From positions 1 through 6,403 of the forward strand of contig JALSIF010000015.1 of assembly GCA_026981635.1 (NCBI GenBank): a stretch of 6,403 nucleotides of DNA. Reading direction: 5' to 3'. The translations under genes were made by a program, and so were the position numbers. Under the pieces are notes generated by a model, which was not told the origin of the DNA, made no database searches, and worked only from the letters and a program-made list of their open reading frames with translations. Source of the stretch: a bacterium (lineage in GTDB: Bacteria > 4484-113 > JALSIF01). Positions 1-5,893 of the stretch are shown in pieces (the first letter of the stretch is position 1; the number at the start of each line of letters is the position of its first letter).

Positions 1-1853
1 TTAGGGTGGTGGCGGTGGACAGCCAGGGGCGGGAGAGCCCGGCGGCCAGCGCCATCCTGCGGGGGCAGCCGGGGCAGCTGGCGGTCAACACCAGCGGCCG
101 GCTGGCGGCGGAGGCGCCGGTGGTGGAACGCGGCTCTCCGGTGGTGGTGAGGCTGGAGAGCCCCTGCCCGGAGTGTGTGGAGTATGAATGGGACCTAAAC
201 GGCGACGGCAAGAGCGACCTCACCGGCGGCCCCGAGGTGGGCTTTACCCCGCCCGCGGCGGGCATCTGGCGGATCGCGGTGCGGGGGCGGGACGCTTCGG
301 GCCGGGTGCGGCTGATGGCCGAGGTGGGAGTGCTGGTGGCGGGGGAGAACCTGCCCCCGGTGGCGCTGCTCAGGGCGGACCGGCAGCGCTTCTTCACCGC
401 CGACTTCAGCCCCACCCAGTCGGCCACCCTGGACGCCAGCGAGAGCTACGACCCGGAGGGGGGCCCGCTGGAGTTTGCCTTTGACCCCGACGGGGACGGC
501 AGCTTCACCGACTGGTCGCCCGACCCCACGCTGAGCTTCCAAGTCTTCCTCATCGGCCCCCAGCAGGTAAGGCTCAGGGTGAGGGACCTGATGGGGGGGA
601 TAAATGAGAGCGCGGTGGTGGTCAACGTATATGACATAAGCGGATTTGACTTTAAGTCAGTTGTCCTACCTGGATGTAAGGGAGGTGGAGGGGGAACTCT
701 AGGTCCTTCTGAAGACCAGGCGCCGGTTCCGGTTGATATCGGGGGGAGGCTTTTTATTGCCTGCGCTGGGGGCTTTGACTTTACCAACCGCTACTCCTTT
801 GTATTTGTCCTTGCCCCCGTCAACTTTGAGGTGGCTGACCTCTGGTATCCCTACACGGTGGAAAACCTCGGCCTTACTACCGAAGTCAGCTACGGCTTTG
901 GCTGGATCACGATGGCCTTTACCCAGTCGGGCCGGCCGATCGCCTTTGTGGTCTCTGAGAACCACAGTGAGGATCCACCTTTGAGGGAGCTCAGGGTGGC
1001 GCTTTCCAAGGTCACCCTGCCGGCCAAGGAGGAGGACTGGAGGCCGGTCTACGTCATTGATCAGGCAACGGATTCTTTCAGGAACTTGAGCGCAGCGCTA
1101 GTGGGGGGCAGGCCCGCCTTAACCTATTACCAACTACCGCCGTTGCCTGGCTCAGGAATGCTCAAGTTTGCCCAGGCCACCACTGAGGAGCCGGCCGGCC
1201 CCGGCGACTGGGTGGTGACGGTGGTTGATGTGGGGCCGGAGCTGGAAGGGGGCGGCTTTGCCGATGTGGGGCGGTATGCCAGCCTGGCCGACCTGGGTGG
1301 GCTTCCCGCCATCGCCTACTACGACCGGGACAACCAGACCCTGCGCTTCGCCCTGGCCAAGGTGGCCGAGCCCCGCTCAACCCTGGACTGGGACATCTAT
1401 GTGCTGGACGGCGAGCCGGACGCCGGCCGGTATTCCCACCTCGCCACCCTGGCCGACGGGCGGCCGGTGGTCACCTACGTCTGCCGCGACGCCCTCTGCT
1501 TCGCCTACGGCAAGTTCGTCCACCCCCGCTCACCGGAGGACTGGGAAGTCTATGTGCTGGACAGCGCCCCGGACGGGGTGGTGGGAGAGCACAACGACCT
1601 CGCCCTGCTGCCCGACGGGCGGCCGGTGATGGTCTACCGGCGGGGCGGCACCCCCGCCGGCCTGGCCTTCGCCGAGGCCAAGACCCCCTTCCCCTCCGGC
1701 CCCGGGGACTGGCTCCTCAGCGTGGCCAGCACCAACCTCCAGAGTTTGGGAAGGGCTAACCGCATTTTCATCTGGCAGGGCTTCCCCCTAGCCATCTCTA
1801 TGTTGGGTGATGGAGGGAGTGTGGGGTTAAAGCTTATGGTTCCCTCCTTCTGA
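1..1853 (+). CDS. Large extracellular protein: FN3 end, two PKD-like domains, C-terminal beta-propeller repeats (5' end outside window)
   Basis: The frame is open to the left edge (codon AGG at 3-5), so the true start lies outside. The GTG at 6 is internal, and residues below are numbered from it. Residues 1-18 (VAVDSQGRESPAAS) look like the last strand of a fibronectin type III domain. Residues 28-111 and 114-210 are PKD-like domains; each has an acidic, calcium-binding-like loop (DLNGDGKSD at 63-71, DPDGDGSFTD at 160-169) after an aromatic strand. A Gly-rich linker (CKGGGGG, about 224-230) leads into roughly seven 45-60-residue repeats (242-615). Such arrays are typical of secreted or surface adhesion, enzyme-accessory or sensor proteins; substrate and partner are unknown. 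No anchor or sorting signal is seen at the C terminus. The gene ends with tandem stops TGA TAG (1851-1856) and converges on the next gene with no room for a separate terminator. Domain calls are fairly secure; the function is not. Confidence 0.85.
   Translation, partial: RVVAVDSQGRESPAASAILRGQPGQLAVNTSGRLAAEAPVVERGSPVVVRLESPCPECVEYEWDLNGDGKSDLTGGPEVGFTPPAAGIWRIAVRGRDASGRVRLMAEVGVLVAGENLPPVALLRADRQRFFTADFSPTQSATLDASESYDPEGGPLEFAFDPDGDGSFTDWSPDPTLSFQVFLIGPQQVRLRVRDLMGGINESAVVVNVYDISGFDFKSVVLPGCKGGGGGTLGPSEDQAPVPVDIGGRLFIACAGGFDFTNRYSFVFVLAPVNFEVADLWYPYTVENLGLTTEVSYGFGWITMAFTQSGRPIAFVVSENHSEDPPLRELRVALSKVTLPAKEEDWRPVYVIDQATDSFRNLSAALVGGRPALTYYQLPPLPGSGMLKFAQATTEEPAGPGDWVVTVVDVGPELEGGGFADVGRYASLADLGGLPAIAYYDRDNQTLRFALAKVAEPRSTLDWDIYVLDGEPDAGRYSHLATLADGRPVVTYVCRDALCFAYGKFVHPRSPEDWEVYVLDSAPDGVVGEHNDLALLPDGRPVMVYRRGGTPAGLAFAEAKTPFPSGPGDWLLSVASTNLQSLGRANRIFIWQGFPLAISMLGDGGSVGLKLMVPSF
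729..1850 (+). repeat. Seven imperfect ~50-residue repeats, probable seven-bladed beta-propeller
   Basis: This region codes for the C-terminal repeats of the first gene. Approximate units, counted from the GTG at 6, are residues 242-287, 290-352, 356-408, 420-468, 472-519, 525-575 and 577-615. The shared pattern is: small hydrophobic strand; (D)GRP or GLP turn; V/I-x-Y strand; a strand of the type LxFAxAK; P-x-x-P; then DW followed by xxYVxD. Clear examples are LRFALAKVAEP (446-456) with DWDIYVLD (461-468), and DGRPVVTY (484-491) with DWEVYVLD (512-519). Units 4 to 6 also keep DNA identity: a 17-bp stretch at 1453-1469 recurs at 1612-1628, and a 14-bp stretch at 1396-1409 recurs at 1549-1562. 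Similar strand patterns occur in secreted bacterial propellers with GxPxIAYYD-type repeats. The blade count is inferred, and the first and last units are weakest. Confidence 0.7.
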
Positions 1854-1858
1854 TAGCC

Positions 1859-2983
1859 TCAGGGGGTCTCGGGTGACCAGATCCAGTCGGCGATGAAGAT
1901 GTTGGTCTCCCCGGGCCTGAGGCCGTTTCGGTTGGAGGCAAATACCAGCTTCTTGCCGTCGGGGGAAAACATGGGAAAGCCGTCAAAGCCGGGGGCGGTG
2001 GTCACCCGCACCGGCTCGCCCCCCTCAAGGGGGACCAGGTAGAGGTCAAACTCGCGCACGTTTCCCCCCATGTTGGAGGCAAAGATGACGTATTTGTCGG
2101 AGGGGTGCATGAAGGGGGCAAAGTTTGCCGCCCCGTTGTCGGTGAGCTGGCGCTTGTCCGAGCCGTCCGAGCGCATGGCGTAGATCTCCAGGTTCATGGG
2201 CCTTATCAGCCCCTGGCGGAGAAGCTCCCTGTACTGCTCCTTCTCCTCCTCGCTTCTGGGGCGGTTTGAGCGGTAGACGATCCACTCCCCGTCGTAGCTG
2301 AAGAAGGGGCCCCCGTCGTAGCCAAGCTCGTCGGTCAGGCGCCTTACCTCGTAGGTGTTCAGGTCCATGAGATAGATGTCCAGGTCGCCGTTGCGGTAGC
2401 TGGTAAAGACCATGCGGTTTCGCTTCCAGTCTACCGTCGCCTCGGCGTCGTAGCCCCAGTTGTAGGTCAGGCGGGTAAGCTTCCCCTGGCCGTCGTCCAT
2501 GAAGATCTCGTACTCGGGGTGGAGGGCCCAGACGTAGCCCTGGGAGTAGTCGGGGCGGGGGGGGCAGGTGTCCATGTAGAGGTGGGTGGAGGAGTAGATG
2601 AACTTCTTGCCGTCGCTGAGGATGAAGGAGCAGGTGGTCACCCCCCGGCCGGTGGAGACCAGCCGCATCACCCCCGTTTCAAGGTCCATGCGGTAGATCT
2701 GGTCGCAGGGATACTTGTCGCTTGTCACTTGGAGGATTAGCTCCCTGCCGTCGGGGGAGAAGTAGGCCTCGGCGTTCTGGCCGCCGAAGGTGAGCTGGCG
2801 CAGGTTGGCCAGAAACTTCTCCTCCCCGGGATAGAGCCTGGGGGGCGGGTATCCCTCCGGGTCGGGGTAGATCACCGCCGGCGGGGCGGGGCGGTCGGCC
2901 TCCTCCTCCGCCGCCGCCCAGGCGGGAAGCAGGGCGGCCATCAGAATGAGAAAGGGGCAAAGCCTTTGTGAAGTGGTTCTCAT
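1859..2983 (-). CDS. Secreted TolB-like (PD40/WD40-like) six-bladed beta-propeller protein
   Basis: The product has 374 aa if it starts at the ATG at 2983. The frame also allows a TTG at 2992, but AAGG at 2993-2996 sits 9 nt before the ATG and directly abuts the TTG, so the ATG is preferred. The N terminus is a good signal peptide: MRTTSQR, a hydrophobic core LCPFLILMAALLPAW, then an AxA-type site before EEEAD. The mature part has about six PD40 blades. Diagnostic pieces, numbered from the TTG, are RQLTFGG (65-71), FSPDGRELI (78-86), DLDIYLMDL (203-211), RRLTDELGYDGGPFFSYDG (217-235), LEIYAMRSDGS (268-278), FDLYLVPLEGG (315-325) and FSPDGKKLVFASNRNG (342-357). A charged insertion (about 245-265) lies in the fourth blade. 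TolB-type propellers bind protein or peptide partners, and the fold alone gives no enzyme activity. The divergent neighbour is an exported M28 peptidase, suggesting a shared role outside the cytoplasm. True TolB belongs with Pal and TolA, which are not seen here, so the symbol tolB is not used. Confidence 0.85.
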   Translation of the reverse strand: MRTTSQRLCPFLILMAALLPAWAAAEEEADRPAPPAVIYPDPEGYPPPRLYPGEEKFLANLRQLTFGGQNAEAYFSPDGRELILQVTSDKYPCDQIYRMDLETGVMRLVSTGRGVTTCSFILSDGKKFIYSSTHLYMDTCPPRPDYSQGYVWALHPEYEIFMDDGQGKLTRLTYNWGYDAEATVDWKRNRMVFTSYRNGDLDIYLMDLNTYEVRRLTDELGYDGGPFFSYDGEWIVYRSNRPRSEEEKEQYRELLRQGLIRPMNLEIYAMRSDGSDKRQLTDNGAANFAPFMHPSDKYVIFASNMGGNVREFDLYLVPLEGGEPVRVTTAPGFDGFPMFSPDGKKLVFASNRNGLRPGETNIFIADWIWSPETP

Positions 2984-2992
2984 GCCTCTCAA

Positions 2993-2996
2993 CCTT
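2993..2996 (-). promoter_or_regulatory. Weak Shine-Dalgarno (AAGG) for the TolB-like gene
   Basis: On the minus strand TAAGG precedes the ATG at 2983 by 9 nt. It ends right at the alternative TTG at 2992, which therefore would have no usable spacing. This decides the start in favour of the ATG and a clean signal peptide. Confidence 0.45.
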
Positions 2997-3013
2997 AGCC
3001 AATACCTGAGTTT

Positions 3014-3021
3014 GGGGGGAG
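3014..3021 (+). promoter_or_regulatory. Shine-Dalgarno GGGGGGAG before the TTG start at 3028
   Basis: A purine-rich GGGGGGAG ends 6 nt before TTG 3028, which is good spacing. The alternative in-frame ATG codons at 3052 and 3115 have no comparable element at 5-10 nt. This is the main argument for the long N terminus of the M28 protein. Confidence 0.45.
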
Positions 3022-3027
3022 CTATTT

Positions 3028-4941
3028 TTGGCGTCTACTAAACTCTCCCCCATGCGTTTGAGCGAGACGGCAGGAAAGTATAGGGGGTTCACCGCGGGCC
3101 TTTTCTCCACTGGAATGGTTAGGGGAGGGGTAGGCTTTCTTTTGCTGCTTGCCCTCCTCCTGGGGGGAGCGGGCGAGGGGCGGGCCATTGACGCCCTGAG
3201 CCTCAAGAAGGACCTCTACTACATCGCCAGCGACTTTCTGGAGGGGCGGGCGGCGGCAAGCGAGGGGGAGAGGAAGGCGGCCGAGTTTATTGCCTCCCGC
3301 TTCCGTGCGCTGGGCCTTCGGCCCGCCTTTGGCGACAGCTACTTTCAGGAGTTTGAGATCGTAACCGGGCTAAGGCTAACCGAGAACAACCACCTCACCG
3401 CCACCCTCCCCCAGGGGGAGGAGGAGCTTGCCCCGGGGGAGGACTACATCCCCCTCACCCGCAGTGGGAATGGGGAGGTTAGCGGGGTGCCCCTGCTGGT
3501 GGGCTTTGGCATCACGGCAGAGAAACTTGGCTACGACGACTACCGGGGGCAGGAGGTGGAGGGTCGCATCGTAATCCTCATGGGGATGGAGCCGGAGAGG
3601 CTCTCCACCCGGGCGGGAATGGACCGGGGGGCCATCACCCAGCATGCCTCGGTGACCAGCAAGATCTCCAACGCCAAGCAGCACAAGGCGGCGGCGGTGA
3701 TCCTGGTGGACCCGGCGGCGGGGCCCCTGGCACCGGAGAAGGAGAGGCTCCCCGAGCTCTTCGCCCGCGGGGTGGTAGGCGAGGTGGGCATCCCGGTGGT
3801 GAAGGTTCGGCGGGAGGTGGTGGACCGCTGGCTCAGGGCCTCCCTGGGCAGGGGGCTAGCCGACTACCAGGGGGAGCTGGAGGACTTGGACCCGCCGGGG
3901 CCGGTGGAGCTTGCCGGGGTGAGGCTTTCCCTGCAGGTGGAGATAGAGAAGCTTTATGGCAAGGCCAGAAACGTTGCCGCCATCCTGGAGGGGGGAAGCT
4001 ATGTGCTTAAGAACGAATATGTGGCGGTAAGCGCCCACTACGACCACCTGGGCTTTGGCCGCTCGGGGAGGAGCATGACCCCGGGGCGGCGCGAGGTCCA
4101 CAACGGGGCGGACGACAACGGCTCGGGGACGGTGGGGGTGCTGGCCCTGGCGGAGGCGCTGGCCACCGCCGAGAAGGGGCCCGACCGCTCGGTCATCTTT
4201 GTCCTCTTCTCCGGTGAGGAGCTGGGCCTTCTGGGGAGTAAGCACTTCAGCCAGAACCTGCCGGTTGCCCGCGAGCAGCTGGTGGCGCTCATCAACCTTG
4301 ACATGATCGGCCGGCCCAAGGAGGGCAGGTGGCTGCTCGGCGGGGTGGGGACCTCGTCGGTGTGGAGCGATCTTATTGACCAGGTCAAGCAAAGTCACCC
4401 CGAGGTCAGCTTCACCACCCAGCGCTCGGCCCGGGCCCCCTCGGATCAGTCCAGCTTCCTGCCCCTGAGGCTGCCGGTGCTTTGGTCCTACGACGGGGGC
4501 CACCCCGACTACCACCGGCCCACCGACGACCCGGAGAAGATTGACTATGAGGCGATGGCCCGCTGGCTCGGCTTTATTCGCGACCTGGTGGTGGCCATCG
4601 CTGATCTTCCCCGCCGGCCCGACTATAAGGAGGTGAAGGGGAGCGAGTTTCGCCGCCCGCGCAACCAGTTTCGGGTCTACCTGGGGACCATGCCCGACTA
4701 CACCTGGGAGGGGGAGGGGCTCAGGGTGGACGATGTCACCCCGGACAGCCCGGCCGACCGCTATGGGATAAGGGCGGGGGATGTTATCCTGCGGCTGGGA
4801 CCGGTTGAGATAAAGGACATCTACGACTTCGTCTACGCCCTGCAGACCCTGGCGCCGGGGGTGTGGTATGATGTGGTGGTCAGACGGGGGGGGGATACGG
4901 TGAAGCTTCGGGTAAAGATGGAGGCGCGGGAGAGGGAGTGA
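3028..4941 (+). CDS. Secreted M28-family zinc aminopeptidase with PA and C-terminal PDZ domains
   Basis: The product has 637 aa from TTG 3028. M28 enzymes use two zinc ions to remove N-terminal residues from peptides. All expected residues are present: H337 in AHYDHLG, D363 in GADDNGSG, catalytic E397 and ligand E398 in FSGEELG, D425 in NLDMIGR and H496 in DYHRPTDD. Residues about 130-300 fit a protease-associated (PA) insert ahead of the catalytic core. Residues about 548-632 form a PDZ domain with DSPADRYGIRAGDVILRLG, which usually binds C-terminal tails or exposed peptides. The signal-peptide core (FLLLLALLLGG, about 37-47) follows a 36-residue N region, unusually long; starting at ATG 3115 (M30, MVRGG) gives a classic signal peptide but lacks a Shine-Dalgarno. 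The protein is thus exported or lipid-proximal outside the cytoplasm. A nine-G run (4886-4894) near the 3' end is a slippage risk. The amidotransferase gene begins 25 bp downstream. Exact substrate preference cannot be read from sequence. Confidence 0.93.
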   Translation: MASTKLSPMRLSETAGKYRGFTAGLFSTGMVRGGVGFLLLLALLLGGAGEGRAIDALSLKKDLYYIASDFLEGRAAASEGERKAAEFIASRFRALGLRPAFGDSYFQEFEIVTGLRLTENNHLTATLPQGEEELAPGEDYIPLTRSGNGEVSGVPLLVGFGITAEKLGYDDYRGQEVEGRIVILMGMEPERLSTRAGMDRGAITQHASVTSKISNAKQHKAAAVILVDPAAGPLAPEKERLPELFARGVVGEVGIPVVKVRREVVDRWLRASLGRGLADYQGELEDLDPPGPVELAGVRLSLQVEIEKLYGKARNVAAILEGGSYVLKNEYVAVSAHYDHLGFGRSGRSMTPGRREVHNGADDNGSGTVGVLALAEALATAEKGPDRSVIFVLFSGEELGLLGSKHFSQNLPVAREQLVALINLDMIGRPKEGRWLLGGVGTSSVWSDLIDQVKQSHPEVSFTTQRSARAPSDQSSFLPLRLPVLWSYDGGHPDYHRPTDDPEKIDYEAMARWLGFIRDLVVAIADLPRRPDYKEVKGSEFRRPRNQFRVYLGTMPDYTWEGEGLRVDDVTPDSPADRYGIRAGDVILRLGPVEIKDIYDFVYALQTLAPGVWYDVVVRRGGDTVKLRVKMEARERE

Positions 4942-4953
4942 GGGTAGACGACA

Positions 4954-4960
4954 GAGAGGT
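4954..4960 (+). promoter_or_regulatory. Shine-Dalgarno GAGAGGT for the amidotransferase gene
   Basis: GAGAGGT ends 6 nt before ATG 4967, in the 25-bp gap after the M28 stop. It sits right at the point where base composition changes from GC-rich to AT-rich. It fixes the start so that Cys is residue 2, as the family requires. Confidence 0.6.
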
Positions 4961-4966
4961 CTTCAA

Positions 4967-5752
4967 ATGTGCAGACTTCTCGGACTTGTGGCAAACAAAC
5001 CTGTAAATTTTAAGTTTTCATTAGAAAGATTCCGAGAATTCGCGAGCAGAAATCGGGATGGTTGGGGAGTCGGCTGGTATTGTGAAAAGAATAAAGAACC
5101 GTTAATAGAAAAGGAAGCCAAGGAAGCAACAATTAGTGAGAAATATACTTCCACATTTCATGTGAATTCATGTATTTTTATTGCCCATGTTAGGTATAAA
5201 ACTTTCGGAGAGCCCAAAGTTGAGAATACTCATCCATTTGCTTTTAAAAATTGGCTGTTTGCCCATAATGGGTCTATTTGTGAGCAGGATGAATTGTACT
5301 TGGCTGAAAGTCTAGTAGAGCTCTTGAAAGGAGATACTGATTCAGAGAAATTGTTTCTTTACTTGATTCAGGATATTAATAATGAAAGCGAAATAAATCA
5401 AATCATTGATTCTCTTGTTAATAGAATAACTGAGCTAAAAAAATTTAAGTATAGCTCTCTAAATTTTATTCTTTCAAATGGAGAATATCTAATTGCCTAT
5501 AGAGATGCAATTAGCAACTTGGACTATTACTCTCTTTATTACCTGAAGAGAGATTATGATTCACCTGCGATCAGTTATTTATCTCCTGAGACCAAGGCGC
5601 TAATTGATCTAAAACTTGCTAGAGATGAAAAGGCAATAATTGTATGCTCTGAGAAACTAACCAGAGATGAAGAATGGAAGTGTCTTTCAAATGGGGAGAT
5701 GTTGGTAGGTCATGCTGGTGACTTAGACTGCAGGATCATCAAATGGAAATAA
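4967..5752 (+). CDS. Class II glutamine amidotransferase, YafJ/EgtC-like; AT-rich, probably acquired
   Basis: The product has 261 aa, close to full length for stand-alone members. Class II amidotransferases are Ntn hydrolases that release ammonia from glutamine, or cleave related gamma-glutamyl amides, using an N-terminal Cys freed by Met removal. The protein begins MCRLLG, so Cys2 is the nucleophile. Family motifs follow in order: RDGWGVGWY (30-38), AHVRYKT (73-79), ENTHPF (86-91), FAHNGS (98-103), GDTDSEKLF (122-130), LNFILSNGEYLIAYRD (165-180) and SEKLTRDEEW (228-237). There is no synthase, sugar-isomerase or transmembrane domain, so the acceptor of the ammonia is unknown. EgtC proper works with EgtA, EgtB and EgtD, none of which is seen here, so ergothioneine synthesis is not claimed. 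The gene could be cotranscribed with the M28 gene. Its AAA, AAT, ATT and TTA-rich codons contrast sharply with every neighbour, which points to transfer. The stop lies 2 bp from the 3' end of the opposing tRNA. Confidence 0.92.
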   Translation: MCRLLGLVANKPVNFKFSLERFREFASRNRDGWGVGWYCEKNKEPLIEKEAKEATISEKYTSTFHVNSCIFIAHVRYKTFGEPKVENTHPFAFKNWLFAHNGSICEQDELYLAESLVELLKGDTDSEKLFLYLIQDINNESEINQIIDSLVNRITELKKFKYSSLNFILSNGEYLIAYRDAISNLDYYSLYYLKRDYDSPAISYLSPETKALIDLKLARDEKAIIVCSEKLTRDEEWKCLSNGEMLVGHAGDLDCRIIKWK

Positions 5753-5754
5753 AG

Positions 5755-5844
5755 CGGAGAGGGTGGGATTCGAACCCACGAGACGGGATCAACCCGCCTA
5801 CCGGTTTTCGAGACCGGCGCCTTCAACCACTCGGCCACCTCTCC
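5755..5844 (-). tRNA. tRNA-Ser (anticodon CGA, decodes UCG)
   Basis: On the minus strand a complete class II tRNA of 90 nt folds cleanly. The acceptor stem is GGAGAGG with CCTCTCC (7 of 7 pairs), followed by discriminator G. The D stem is GCC/GGC. The anticodon stem is CCGGT/ACCGG around loop CTCGAAA, which puts CGA at positions 34-36. There is a long variable arm (CGGG/CCCG core), and the T arm is GTGGG TTCGAAT CCCAC. The long variable arm and G discriminator fit serine. The 3' CCA is not encoded (the genomic sequence after G is CTT), so it must be added by the CCA-adding enzyme. The 3' end abuts the stop of the AT-rich amidotransferase gene. Confidence 0.97.
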
Positions 5845-5858
5845 GCGGGGTGGACACA

Positions 5859-5893
5859 GTGGTTATACCCTGCCCACCGGGGTGGTTATACCC
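5859..5893. repeat. 12-bp direct repeat GTGGTTATACCC, two copies, 23-bp period
   Basis: Exact copies lie at 5859-5870 and 5882-5893. A degraded third copy, GGTGGTTTGCCCC, lies at 5962-5974. The spacer holds the inverted repeat CCACC GG GGTGG (5874-5885), and the second copy is embedded in a GGGGT/ACCCC stem (5879-5883 with 5890-5894). The pair covers the presumed tRNA promoter, and 23 bp equals one -10 hexamer plus a 17-bp spacer. It could be tandem promoters or an operator pair. Confidence 0.7.
5862..5867 (-). promoter_or_regulatory. Probable -10 box (TATAAC) of the tRNA-Ser promoter
   Basis: On the minus strand TATAAC lies 17 nt before the tRNA 5' end, so a start about 7 nt further on would give a leader of about 10 nt. 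No TTGACA-like -35 box is seen 16-18 nt upstream. Instead a second TATAAC sits there (5885-5890). Confidence 0.5.

Larger units (their letters stand above)
2984..3114. promoter_or_regulatory. Divergent control region between the TolB-like and M28 genes
   Basis: If the M28 gene starts at TTG 3028, only 44 bp separate the divergent start codons. If it starts at ATG 3115 the region is 131 bp and could hold two promoters. TTGAGC (3058-3063) and TATAGG (3079-3084) on the plus strand resemble -35 and -10 boxes, but the 15-bp spacer is short. No convincing minus-strand promoter is seen. That a divergent promoter exists here is inferred from gene orientation. Confidence 0.3.

Noticed and set aside
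188-484. Alternative frames over the PKD region, including 195-542 on the minus strand
   Set aside because: They are Gly/Arg/Pro-rich shadows of the frame that encodes recognisable PKD domains.
1859-2983. Naming the propeller protein TolB of the Tol-Pal system
   Set aside because: The TolB N-terminal domain is not evident, and no tolA, tolQ, tolR or pal gene lies nearby. Only the PD40 propeller is supported.
2679-3206. Minus-strand open frame of 175 codons across the divergent region
   Set aside because: It overlaps both well-supported genes in other frames. Its predicted sequence is Pro/Gly/Arg-rich with no recognisable domain.
3856-4515. Long minus-strand open frame (219 codons) opposite the M28 gene
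   Set aside because: It is antisense to the zinc-ligand motifs of a clear gene, and its product is a low-complexity P/H/R/G-rich sequence typical of GC-rich shadow frames.
4967-5752. Reading the amidotransferase as EgtC of ergothioneine synthesis
   Set aside because: Motifs fit the wider YafJ/EgtC-like group, but no egtA, egtB or egtD neighbours are present, so the narrower name is unsupported.
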